From Ottelia alismoides (Eukaryota > Streptophyta > Magnoliopsida > Alismatales > Hydrocharitaceae), in the NCBI GenBank assembly GCA_037367405.1, contig JAZKJV010010537.1:434001-498000 (forward strand): a stretch of DNA of 64,000 bases. The letters are read 5' to 3'. The notes under the pieces are model-generated. The model searched no databases and was not told the origin of the DNA. It was given only the letters and a program-made list of their open reading frames with translations. Shown here in pieces: positions 32,723-42,860 of this stretch (position 1 is the first letter of the stretch; each line of letters begins with the position of its first letter). Position numbers and translations under genes: made by a program.

Positions 32723-33151
32723 CTAGTGGTTCGGAGTCTCCATATCAAGGACAGTGAAGTCCACTTTGTATTCCGTACCCTCGACCATAATGATAACATT
32801 TTTCACTTCTCCCTTAGGCCTTTTAGTGGATTTGTCAGCGAATTGGAGTAAAGATAATGATTTCTGGAGAGGACCTAACTCCAATCTGTAATATAAGGCT
32901 AAGGGAAGAAGATTGATGGAAGAACCATTGTCGAGAAGTGTGCGTGCGAATGCAATACCGCCAATACGACTTTCCACATAATGAGCACCCAAGTCCTTTT
33001 TCTTCCTTGGTAAATGCTGATTTCTGACACATTTGGTAGTGGCCACTGTCAGGACATGAGTCTCCACAAACTGATTTGTTTTCTTTGTACGAGTCCTGGT
33101 GGGAGTACATTTCATTTTCAAGTATTTCTGAAATGATGGATTACTGGCCAC
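32723..33151 (-). pseudogene. Element C protease core
   Basis: 142 residues with the retropepsin active-site segment LLDNGSSINLLPLALYYRLE (Asp at residue 74), preceded by LGAHYVESRIGGIAFA and followed by KGEVKNVIIMVEGTEYKVDFTVLDMETPNH. Upstream a TAG replaces the codon before QNITVKVPFDQY (compare 15470-15500 in B), so the frame is cut off from gag. Downstream a stop follows METPNH, where B reads on to NWKESQIILGRPF. Confidence 0.82.
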
Positions 33152-33184
33152 ATACTGGTCAAAGGGTACTTTGACTGTGATATT

Positions 33185-33850
33185 CTATTGGCAGAACTTT
33201 TCCATCACTGGGTCATTTTGAATGGTTTTCTTTTGTTTTCCTTTCTTTAGAGTATGAGGGAAAGGAATGGAAGTATTTGAGACAGGAGAAAGAGAGCCAG
33301 AATCATAAATAAGAGCATCTTTATTAGATTTAGAGTTCTTATTACAATCATAATAATTATGTTGCGGAAATGGTGACAAAGGTAATTTTGCAGCAACTAG
33401 AGGTTCAAGGTCCCCTGCGGTCTCCATAGATGCCTTTCCTTTATCTCGTGCTGAAATCATCGGCCGTCCTTCTTCTTCATCCTCAGAAGCATCCTCCGGT
33501 TGATCTTCCGAGTCTTGATGGTCATCTTTCCTTGCCCGGTCAGGTACGACCACCGTCCTTCTGCTCCTGAGTGACATGGCATTGATATTGTCAAACGAAA
33601 GGATCTCGTGTTTAGATGTGGAAAAATCTGAATAGTATACCTGATTATTGTATTGAGATGACTGAGATTTGTTCAAGCTATTGGGGTTAGCTTGAACTTC
33701 GGCGGGAATGGCTGTGGCTGGGGCCGTCTGTTCTTCCTTCCAACGGGATAGACGATTAACATCTACCCGTAGATCGTACAGTTCATTCCGGAAGCTTCGA
33801 ATTTCCTCCAGCATTTGTTTCTGGATATCCACCGGGTTTTCTGGAGGCTT
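33185..33850 (-). pseudogene. Element C gag C-terminal segment and linker to protease
   Basis: Starts around DIQKQMLEEIRSFRNELYDL, a segment with heptad-like leucine and charge spacing also found in A and B. It continues through NINAMSLRSRRTVVVPDRAR, an acidic run (EDQPEDASEDEEEG), and a Ser/Lys-rich linker. No CCHC motif is seen. It is separated from the gag core by frame changes at 33850-34400. Confidence 0.75.
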
Positions 33851-34404
33851 GGATGATTGAGATGCTTGGTTTGGAGCTTGATACTGCTGACGTGTTGAGG
33901 TTGGTTCTGACGGTTGTATGGCTACTGCTGCTTCAAGTGCTGAGTTTGTTGTGGAGCTGTGGGAAATGCGGCATTATAGAAGGTGGTTGGACGTTGATAT
34001 TGCTGACGGTCCCCCGTATTACCCTGTCGGGTATTATCCTGTGTGTACCATATGCCATTTATCTCGAATGTCAGAGGCGGGGCTTCTACGACTGTCTCGG
34101 CTGGTGGAGGTGACTGATGGGAAGGTTGGGCATAGGATTGGTCCTGAGCCCACGATTGCGGTTGTCCTGACCCTGGCTACTCCTGGACATGATGCACATG
34201 ATAAATCGGGACCGAAGGTGCAGTGGGTATCCCTATCTTGGATACCTTCTCAGTAAGTTCCTCCATTTACTTTGGAAACTGGGAGAGCCGGTTGTCGATG
34301 TCGTTCACCCTTTTATTAATGTGATCCACAACTGTAAATTTATCTGTGATGATGTTCATGTTGGGAATCAAGTCCTCTGCTATTTCTGCGACAGTTTGTT
34401 TCCC

Positions 34405-35205
34405 TTATTTGGCTTGATAGGTGTTCAGTGAATCAATGTAAGCTCTACTAGCAATTTGTGAACGGCTAGTCTCCGCCATTTGCTCCAGTATTTTCCATAC
34501 GGTATCAGCTCCTCGGGATGTGTAATTTCCTCCACAAGCAGCGCTAACTAAACCCTGAGTCCCGTGGTTAAGGCCAGAATAGAGAGATTGGACCAGGATG
34601 TTATTATCTAGGTCATGGCAGGGACATTTCTGCAGCAGATCTTTAAATCTATCCCATGCATCACAAAGTGGTTCATTAGGCATCTGAGAGAAGCTAGTGA
34701 TGCGAGTCCTCATTTGATTGGTTCGACTCAAAGGGTAAAATTTCTTCAAGAATAGGTTCTTAAATCTATCATAAGTGATCACCATCACTCCCAAATTTTT
34801 CACCCAATAATCTACCTTACCTTTCAAGGCGAAAGGTAATGCAGTGAGACGGATGTAGTCCTGACTGACTTGTGGGTGCCTCTGATTAGAACATACTAGC
34901 TCCAAATCACGCAAAAATTCGTATGGTTCTTCATCTGCATTACCATGAAATTGTGGTAATTGACTTAGGAAGTGTGGCTTCAGTTCATGGTGAACCTCAG
35001 GCTGAGGTGGCTGCAAGTAATTTCTGACTCTATATTACCCGGGATTGTATGCGACTTCCATTGGTGGTTCTTCCTCTGCATTCAACCGTTCTAGCTGTTC
35101 CCTTATCAAATTTTGTTGCTGCTCAGACGCGGCTAGTCTTGCTAGAACCATCTGCATTGGGTCTTCATTGAGTTCCTCTTCCTGATTGCTCTTCTTTGGA
35201 GGCAT
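34405..35205 (-). pseudogene. Element C gag core
   Basis: The ATG (35205-35203, MPPKKSN..) matches the gag start in A and B. An in-frame TAA at about 35034, just after VAYNPG, cuts the N-terminus from the main frame (35016-34405, 203 residues). That frame has ELKPHFLSQLPQFHGNADEE, DYWVKNLGV, NLFLKKFYPLSRTNQMRTRI, CGGNYTSRGADTVWKILEQM and SRSQIASRAYIDSLNTYQAK. This is the usual retrotransposon gag (capsid) region. Confidence 0.85.
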
Positions 35206-35208
35206 CTT

Positions 35209-35454
35209 TCATGAGTACTTCTTTTCACCTTCAGATTGTGAAAAATTGGAGTCAATATTTTGGAAAGGATTATAAGAGGAGGTTTCAAGGGGAAGGTGTC
35301 CCTGAATCCAAGGTGGTTCTGAGTAAGAGTGGCTCAGAACGGTTGAGACTGGCAAGTTTGTGGTGGTCAGAAAGGGGTTCGCAGAGTCCGAACAGAAATT
35401 ACCACAGTCTTCCATTCTCGAATCCAAAAGATTATCAAGAGGTGTACGATTCAT
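35209..35454 (-). CDS. Small leader ORF just upstream of gag, element C
   Basis: 81 codons ending in TGA, followed by one AAG codon and then the gag ATG at 35205. The small ORF is therefore in the gag frame and separated from it by a single stop codon. It contains FCSDSANPFLTTTN, matching CSDSANPSLTATN in element B and SDFANLSLN in A. No known domain. The spacing would suit termination-reinitiation or stop-codon readthrough onto gag. Both are inference. Confidence 0.5.
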   Translation of the reverse strand: MNRTPLDNLLDSRMEDCGNFCSDSANPFLTTTNLPVSTVLSHSYSEPPWIQGHLPLETSSYNPFQNIDSNFSQSEGEKKYS

Positions 35455-36847
35455 GATCTAGGCACAAGTGTGCGGTATTCGATGATCAACTAAGTTTTAC
35501 GCACAAATCAAACACAATTCAAAGGTTTGTTTCACCAACTCACTCAGTGAAGGCCGTGAGAGTTCGGCCAATTATCTTATCAGTTTTAATTGGTGAGAAT
35601 TCAAATCTTGCAAGCCGTTTAAACGAGCTGTTAGGTGCCTGTATTTCCCGACCGACTGTCCTGAATTCTTACGACTAGTTGCACCTACTTTCAGCCAGTA
35701 TGGGAGTAAGTAAGGACCGTAGAACGGCTACCCTTTACTTGAGGATGGAGCCTTACGTAGTGTCCTCTAAACCACCCACTCTTCTAAGGAAATCCGGACC
35801 GTTTACGGGCTACCCGTAGATCCTCACTGAGAAGTAGCTAATCGCTTTTGGTAGAATCAGTAGTCAGTATGAAAATCCTGGCTTTGGCTCTATCCTAGTG
35901 TGTGTCTCTCTACTCGCTGCAAGATAAAATCAAACAATGTCGGGGTTGTTCTCCCGCAAGAATTCTTGATTTTATGGGTTCTTAAGATCGGCTATATTTA
36001 GCAGTTCCAATTTTTTAGGCGATCACTGAAGAATTAAGTGAGCAGAATAACACGTCTACCGTACAGTCCCAATTTCCTTTAGAATTATGTGATAAAACAA
36101 GAGGGAGAAAGTCGGGAAAAGCTAATGCACGCGGAAAACTATGATGAATGCTCAGTTAGAAGACTTACAGTGAATCCTCGCAATATTCATGTGGGATGCT
36201 AGACAGAAATTTAAATTTATTCTATATGGAATGCAAGCTGATGAAAACCGCACCTAAGCAGAAAGTTCTATTAGCAGGAAAGAATTGAGTTAAATTTGGC
36301 TAAGTTGAACGATCTATGTGTGTCTCAATTAATAGTGCAGTGTGGCTTAATCCTACGAGCACAATAAAAAATTAAATTGCTCTGAGAGCCGTATGTGCAG
36401 GTCTATCCTATTCGCCACTCAAGTCAGGCCCCACCCTCGCCGGAGAGTGAAACAGGCCACGACACACCACAAATAGAGTTCAAGATCTTTTTACACAAGC
36501 GAGAGTCCAAACGGACACCGCTATAAATGAGTAGAAATTAAAATTTGCAAAAATTTAAAAGCTAGACTCTACGCTCTCTCACGACTCGACTCGATCTTAA
36601 ATTAATTGCGGTTTCTTCGGATGTCGGTGAAGATGCGTCGGTTTCTTGAAAAACCGCTCCACGTGCGTCAGGTACCTCGTAATAAAAATAAGAGAGAGAA
36701 TGTCAGAGAGCGACTCAAAAAATAATAAAATAAGAAAATAACTGCTGAAAAAAATTATGGGATTTACAATGGAAAATTCGGGGGTCAGACTACCCGAATG
36801 CGGAAAACCGAAAAAAAAAATTCAAGACAAAATCTAAGCCATTTGCC
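35455..36847 (-). other. Element C long leader
   Basis: Collinear with 11735-13159 of element B: shared blocks include the region with CTCTCCGGCGAGGGTG (reverse complement about 36435-36450) and the block around the GAGCTGTTAGGTGCCTGTA string (35620). No ORF of note apart from the small ORF at its end. Confidence 0.6.
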
Positions 36848-36865
36848 TCCCCGGCAACGGTGTCA
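36848..36865 (-). promoter_or_regulatory. Primer binding site of element C
   Basis: On the minus strand TGACACCGTTGCCGGGGA, two bases after the 5' LTR end. It differs from element B (TGGCGACGTTGCCGGGGA) in the first half, while CGTTGCCGGGGA is constant. Confidence 0.8.
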
Positions 36866-36867
36866 TC

Positions 36868-39761
36868 TGACGAATCCGAAAATGCCGGGTTTAAGAAGTT
36901 GTTCTTATCGTGAAGTGCATAAAAATTATGTGTCGTGCGTTGTAGGCGACAATCGGAAATGGTCAAGAAAATAACCACAAATATTATGTTCAATTTTTAA
37001 TCGTGTGGTTTTATGTTTATTTTACTTGGGCAAGTCCCAAGGTCGATCACAAGGAGGCAAATGAACAACCTAGAGAGATGTCTATCAAAGTTTGTTCACG
37101 GTTTTCAAGGCGGTCTTCTTTTTTTTTGGAATTTTCTTTGTAATAAAGGGTGCAGTATGCAAATTCGGCTTATTTTAGGGACAAAAATGTGAATTACGTT
37201 CAAACGGTGTCCGAAAAATACGAAACTTGGCCGAGATGTAAAATATGACGAAATGAGTGCATTGTAATTTTTTTTGAAATTTTTGGATGTAATATGAATT
37301 TTTTTATGAATTTTTAAATGCAAACAGAATAAATTTCAGTATTTAATTATGATAAATACTAAACCTACTTATTTTCGAGGAACAACATTATCTAAGATCT
37401 ATCACTAGGTGATTGATCTCAGAAAAATCCTAAACTTTGAAAATGTAAGGTCTAATACCTAATAAAAATTAAACACTGAAATATGCAGAATGATTTTTAC
37501 AGGGCAAGTTATGAATGCAAATGCAATTCTTTTTTTGGCATAATGTTAAGCGCAATTAACTCTACCAAATATGATTTTTCGGGGATTTTTAGAGCAACAG
37601 TCAATTAACTATAAATTTCAGAGCAAGAAACAGGCAAAATATGCAAATTTCCGCAAAATAATTATTTATTAATCAACCATCAATACCAAAATTGTCCACA
37701 ATATGTCAAAATGTAGAGAATTAGTCAATGAACATCATGCTATTTTTAGATTAATTAAATAATGTAGAGAAAAAGTCCAAACTAAGGCGGGAACACAGGG
37801 GTACAGATGCAATATTTAAATAAAATAAACAAGTAAAGCAAACTACAGTGGGGGGCTTTTCTGAAATTACCAATAACTCCTGGGTGAATCTGCAAAATTC
37901 CCAAGGGAGCACGTGCCTCGCACGTGCTCCTTGGGCGGTTGGACACGTGCGTAAATAGGGGGTCTTCAGGGGCCTTTATGCAAAATGACCCACGCGGTCA
38001 CGTGCCCCGCACGTGACCCGTGGGGATGAGCAGCTCCCCCTGCCCACGTGCAAGGCGGGTGGCGGGGGACTCGGGTCGGACCCGGCGGCGATGGGCGAGG
38101 CGGCGTAGCGGAGGTGGTCCGGCGAGTGCGGCGGTTGGCGATGAAGATGACGGGGGGAGTTGCGTTGATGCAGCTCCGGTGGTGTCAAAGAAGATGACCG
38201 GTGAGGCCGAGGTGAGACGAAGTCGTGGTGTTGGTGAAGGTGGTGCGCGGCGTTGATGACGAAGCGCTGGAGGCGGTTGTCGGAGCGTAGATGACGTTGT
38301 TGGAGACGTAGGACCGGTGAAGTAGCGGTGATGGTCGACAAACGGCCGAGGGACGTCGAGGTAGCGGATCTGAAGGCGGAGTAGCTGGAGAAGCTTGATG
38401 GCGTTGTAGCTTCTGGCGGAGCCTCGCGCGGAGGCGTGGATGAAGAAGGAGGAGTTGTCCGATAGACGCAGATAGAGAGAGATAGATAGAGAGAGAGAGT
38501 ACCTGATCAGAGATAGGGCTCGACGGCGTGGAGCGGCCGGAGCGAGGCAGCGGCGGAGATGCTTGGCTGCGACGAGGAGTTGGGGCTTCTCGGATCACGC
38601 CTGCAAGGAGTTGTCACGGTCACCTTCAGAATCGGCGGATGAGGAGTTGGGGGTCACCTTCAGATATCGCGCGTGATCGGATGGCGCCCGTCGCGCCACG
38701 TGGCGGCAAAGGGCGTGAAGAGGAGGCGCGCGTGCGGAGCACGTGCCTTGGAAGCACGTGCGACGCACGTGCGTCCAATTTTTTTATTTTATTATATTTT
38801 TTTAATTTTTTAATTAATTATTTTTTTAATAAAAACGATAAAAATAAAGCCCAAAAAGGTTGACACGTGGCGGCACCAGGTGCTGCCACGTGTCAGCACC
38901 AGAAAATTCGGAAAATAATTATTTTGTAAAATCGATAAAAAATAGTAAATGACCTCGGATTGAAAAACTTTCTTCACAAAAATTGCTCGTCTCGATGAGA
39001 TCTACAACTTTCATAAAGACATCAAAATCAAAATCGGTCAAATGCACAAAGTGAATTTTTGGGGTATCCCATGTACATAGAATACCTTAATTTTGGGGTT
39101 TTGTAATTTTTATGTCATTTTTAAGATCAGATAAAAATCCGGAAAAATTTCGATAAAATCAACGACAAATCAAGACACTTTAATCTAATTTTTTTGGATT
39201 TGTATTAATTAAGAAAAAATATACATAAAATATTAGGTCAAAAATAGCTAAAATACACAATGTACAAAAGAGGCCCAAAAACCCAACTTTCACATACGAG
39301 CTCCAATTCACTTGAACTTGGTCTTGTTTTGAAGGTAATTGAATGTACATTAGTTCAAAAGTGAGTAGGATTAAATCGAACACTGGATGGGGAAGATATG
39401 TGGCTTTTAGTCCGAAAATCCTGAAATTAGGGTTTGGGTTTTTGGTCCGCTTATTTGGGTTAGTTATTTTTTTTGTATTTTTCCTTTATTCTTGTTAGTG
39501 ATATGTACACAGTGGAAGTAGTTTTGTGTCATTCGGAGTTAGCATGAATGAGTTAAAAACATGGGAAGTTAGGCTATTTATAGGTCATTTTTGGCATGGA
39601 TTTTTGGCTTCTTATTTTGTGCAGATTTTTGTGCTAAAATGTAATTCTTATGAAATCATGCACTAATGATAATTATGCAGAATAGATGCAAGAATGCTGT
39701 TGATTTTGAGGGTTTTGAGCTTAAGAAATGAGATTTAGAGTGATGAATACGGGATTCATCA
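36868..39761 (-). repeat. Element C 5' LTR, with internal deletion
   Basis: 2894 bp, collinear with 24321-27475 except for two changes. 298 bp of the 3' LTR (26113-26410) are replaced by 13 bp at 38653-38665, and about 25 bp with extra CACGTG copies are gained near 38747-38771. The deletion removes the TATA-like motif. Net difference 261 bp. The inner end has the terminal palindrome (39741-39761). Confidence 0.92.
38690..38895. promoter_or_regulatory. G-box cluster in element C 5' LTR
   Basis: CACGTG appears repeatedly: GCCACGTGGC near 38700, three copies in 38738-38772, then GACACGTGGC and GCCACGTGTC around 38863-38895 as two arms of an inverted repeat. The 3' LTR has fewer copies at the equivalent place (26480-26605). 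Same interpretation as for the element B clusters. Confidence 0.5.
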
Positions 39762-39766
39762 GCTGG
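39762..39766. repeat. Target-site duplication, right copy, element C
   Basis: GCTGG, partner of GTTGG at 24316-24320, one transition apart. Confidence 0.75.
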
Positions 39767-41030
39767 AATCTAAGGCTCTGCTGTGAAGGAGGTGGTGCTG
39801 AGGTAAATGCGGCGTTATGAAAGGTCGGGGGACGCTGGTAGGTCTGTCGGTCTCCCGTACTTCCCTGTCTGACAGAGTCCTGAGTATACCATACTCCATT
39901 CACCTCCCAAAATGGTGGAGGCCCCTCCTGAACTGTCTCTGCTAACGGAGGTGGTTGCTGGAAAGAGTGGACGTAGGATTGATCCTGCTCCCACGGTTGG
40001 GGTTGTCCTGACACCAACTGCTCCTGAACATGGTGAACTCGATAAACAGGAGCAACGAGTGCAGTCACGGTGGGTATCCTTATCTTAGATAACTTTTCAG
40101 TCAACTCCTCAATCTGTTATGGAAGTTTGGAGACACTCCAATCTGACTCATCAATTCTCCTGTCGATCTTCTCGACTATTGTAAGCTTGTCTACAAGGAG
40201 TCCCATGCTAGGGATCATGTCTTGAAAAAGATCGACTACAACTGACTTTCCCCCTCCAAATGAGAGTAAACTGGGAGACGATGTATAGGCTTTGTTGGCC
40301 ATCTGTGAGCGACTAGTTTCAGCCATCTGCTCGAATACCTTCCAGACGGTATCCGCTCGTCGTGATGTATAGCTGCCTCCACAGGCAGTGCTCACTAATC
40401 CTTGCATCTCAGGGTTGAGATCAATGAAGAACGAATGGACCAAAATATTGTCATATAGACCATGACAGAGACACTTCTGCAGAATATCCTTGAATCTTTC
40501 CCAAGCATCAGAGAAGGCTTCTTGGGGTAATTGGGAAAAACTCGTAATACACATCCTCATCATGTTAGTTCTACTCAACGGGTAGAACTTCTTCAGAAAC
40601 AGGTCCTTGAACTGGGCATAAGTGGTGACGGAAATTCCCAAGTTCTTTACCCAGTAGTCAGCTTTTCCACCCAAGGCAAATGGAAGGGCTGTGAGCCTAA
40701 TATAATCCTGGCTAACATTAGGATGTCTAAGGTTAGCGCAGACGAGCTCGAAGTCCCTTAAGAATGCATATGGATCCTCAGAAGCATTCCCGTCAAAGTG
40801 TGGCAGCAGGTTCAGAAAGTACGGCTTCAACTCAAAATCAACTGTGGGTTCTACTGGAGTCAAGTAGTTCCAAATTCTGTACTGTTCGGGGTTGTGGTGG
40901 GTTCGACCCCAACGTTTAACTGTCATAACTGAGCTCTCAGAAGTGCGTGTTGCTGCTCATATGTAGCTAATCCGGCAAGTACCATTCTCATCGGGTCTTC
41001 ATGGTTCTCTTCTTTCTTCTTTGGAGGCAT
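39767..41030 (-). pseudogene. Element A gag N-terminal part, cut by element C
   Basis: The start is ATGCCTCCAAAGAAG at 41030 (MPPKK.., as in C). The frame breaks near 40926-40935. It continues in 40926-40117: ELKPYFLNLLPHFDGNASEDPY, DYWVKNLGISV, DLFLKKFYPLSRTNMMRMCI, CGGSYTSRRADTVWKVFEQMAETSRSQ. A second piece (40104-39767) is Pro/Gln-rich and includes EQDQSYVHSFQQPPP and NGVWYTQDS. The last residues of the frame reaching 39721 come from the element C LTR. Confidence 0.85.
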
Positions 41031-42762
41031 TTTTCTTGTATCTTCTTTAAGTACTGAATCAGAAAGGTGTTCTTGATTAGAAGAGGATTTATGAATCAAG
41101 ATATTTTCACCGAGGCGAAGGTCTTCCTCAGTGAGGTGGGAAGATAGAAAGGGGATGCTTTGGAGTAACCATCCTGAGAGTGGGTGATCCTTGGCTCAAG
41201 AGGGTCATGAGTCCAGGTTGATCCAAGTTACGCTTGGACCTTTGAAGACGTACTTTTTGGAGGGTTCAACGAGAGATTTGCAAAGTCCGAATAAATATCC
41301 CTCCAATCGGTCATCTTCGATGTCAAAAGAACCTATCAGAATACGATATTCAATGAGGCGCTAGTTCTACGGTGCACGTAAATGTGTGGAGTAACTCACA
41401 CAATACAAACACAATTCAAACCCTCAATTTCACCAACTCAACACGTGATGGCCGTAAGAGTTCGGTCGAATTATCTGGTCGATTTTAATTGGTGATAAAT
41501 ACAATCTTGGAAATATTAACGAGCTGTTAGGTGCCTGTATTTTCCTACAGACTGGCCCAGTTCTTACAACTAGTTTGACCTACTTTCAACCAGTATAGTA
41601 GTAAGTACAGAACGTATAAATACGGCTACCCGTTCCTTTAGGACTAAGACGTCCTCTAAACCTCCCACTCTGCTAAAGAAATCCGAACAGTTTACTGACT
41701 ACCCGTTAATCCTTATTGAAAAGTAGCTAATCGCTTAAAAATAAAAAACCAATAATGAGTAAGAAATCCAGGCTTGGCTCTATCGTAGGGTCGTCTCTCT
41801 CACTTGCAAGTAAAACAAACAATGAGGGCTTTATGCACCCGTGAATAAGGGTTCTTTTTATTCCAATTTTTTAAATCGACCTACTTAATTCAGTCCCAAT
41901 TTTAGAGTTAGGTTATCACTTGAAATTAATCTGAATACAAAAGCACGTCTACCGTTCAGTCCCAATTTCCTTTTTGACCTTAAGTTATAAAACAAGAGGA
42001 AAATCAGATATCAGAATGCAAACGAGAAACTATGATGCATGCTCAGAAGAATGTATACTTACAATGATTCCCATCGCTCTTCATGTGTTATGTAAAACTA
42101 AAATTTTAAAGTTACACTAAATGCATGCAGATCGAGAAAACCACACCTAAAAAATATGATATTAACGGGGAAGAACTGATTTGATTTGAGCTAAGTAGTA
42201 CGTGTTTATGTGCGTCTCATTATGAATCTTATAAGATATGTGAATCTTCTAAGAATATGTGTGGCCTAAATTACGATGGGCACAAACAAATTTGATTCTG
42301 ACTACCGTATGCCTAATCCTTAAATTTGCTACTCAAGTCGAGCCACACCCTCACCGGAGAGTGAAACAGGTCTCGACACACTACAAAATAAAGTCCAAGT
42401 CTCTTTACACGTGCGAGATCTTAAACAAGAGCCGCTATAAAGAAGCAAACTAGCTAAATTATTACAACAAAATAATTACAAAAAATTACAAAATTTCTCT
42501 CAAAAAATAAATTGATTTTCTTTCTCTTCGGCAGTCGGCGCGCGTCGCGTCCGTCGACCTCCGATGTACTCCAAGTCCACTGGATCTTCGTAAGGAAAAT
42601 AAAATTTATGTTAGAGAGATCAAAACAAAATATATACAAAAATGTGAAGAGAAATAATTAAGATAAAAAATGAATTAATTACAAGTGGCTCGGGGGTCAG
42701 ACTATCCGAGTAAGAGAAAATCTAAATCCAATTTTTTTAAAATTAATCCTTAAACTGTTTGC
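41031..42762 (-). other. Element A long leader, with remnant of the small leader ORF
   Basis: About 1.7 kb. It shares blocks with the leaders of B and C, for instance the CTCACCGGAGAGTGAAACAG string (about 42351-42370) and the GAGCTGTTAGGTGCCTGTA string (41521). From about 41314 the minus strand encodes a short counterpart of the leader ORF (MTDWRDIYSDFANLSLN..) that ends after about 29 codons. Confidence 0.6.
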
Positions 42763-42780
42763 CTCCCCACAACGACGCTA
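42763..42780 (-). promoter_or_regulatory. Primer binding site of element A (degenerate)
   Basis: On the minus strand TAGCGTCGTTGTGGGGAG, followed by GCAAAC as in C. It matches the CGTTGCCGGGGA core with two changes. The exact LTR-PBS junction is uncertain by about 2 bp. Confidence 0.6.
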
Positions 42781-42860
42781 TGGTTCGCTATAGACGTGAT
42801 ATAATTTGGCTAAAATACAACACAAATATTCATATTAATATATTTTTTATTCGGATTTAA
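42781..42860 (-). repeat. Element A 5' LTR, U5 end (further extent unclear)
   Basis: By position the LTR must start at about 42781 (..GCGAACCA on the minus strand). The overlap with the 3' LTR fragment at 1-1809 should appear 1-3 kb further right, but I find no match to its U3 sequence there, and 26S rRNA-like sequence begins at 44364. The 5' LTR is therefore probably truncated or replaced; only the first few tens of bases are credible. Confidence 0.4.

Larger units (their letters stand above)
24321..39761 (-). mobile_element. Element C: full-length Athila-like retrotransposon inserted in element A
   Basis: 15,441 bp on the minus strand: 5' LTR (39761-36868), PBS (36865-36848), leader, small ORF (35454-35209), gag (35205 on), protease, RT-RNaseH (32008-30716), integrase (30734-29190), 3' non-coding region, PPT and 3' LTR (27475-24321). 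The terminal 200 bp of the LTRs differ at about 5 percent of sites by eye, less than element B, and pol is much better preserved, so C is probably younger. Defects: a stop in gag, two breaks in the protease region, a 12-nt deletion in RT, a frameshift between RNaseH and integrase, and loss of the 5' LTR TATA region. Confidence 0.92.
1..42780 (-). mobile_element. Element A: Athila-like Ty3/gypsy retrotransposon, outer shell of the nest, interrupted by elements B and C
   Basis: Read on the minus strand, the order is leader and PBS (42780 downwards), gag N-terminus (41030-39767), a 69-bp middle piece of gag (24315-24247), gag C-terminus and protease (8563-6663), RT, RNaseH and integrase (6732-3814), a 3' non-coding region, a PPT (1824-1810) and the 3' LTR (1809 to the window edge). 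Two younger elements split gag: B at 8564-24241 and C at 24321-39761. Without them the internal region is about 10 kb, normal for Athila. The coding frames carry several frameshifts and stops, so it is not autonomous. Athila assignment rests on RT/IN similarity within the window, long LTRs and gene order; I could not run a phylogeny. Left boundary is outside the window; right boundary is unclear. Confidence 0.85.

Noticed and set aside
40531..40761. Plus-strand ORF in element A gag
   Set aside because: Shadow of the gag frame on the opposite strand.
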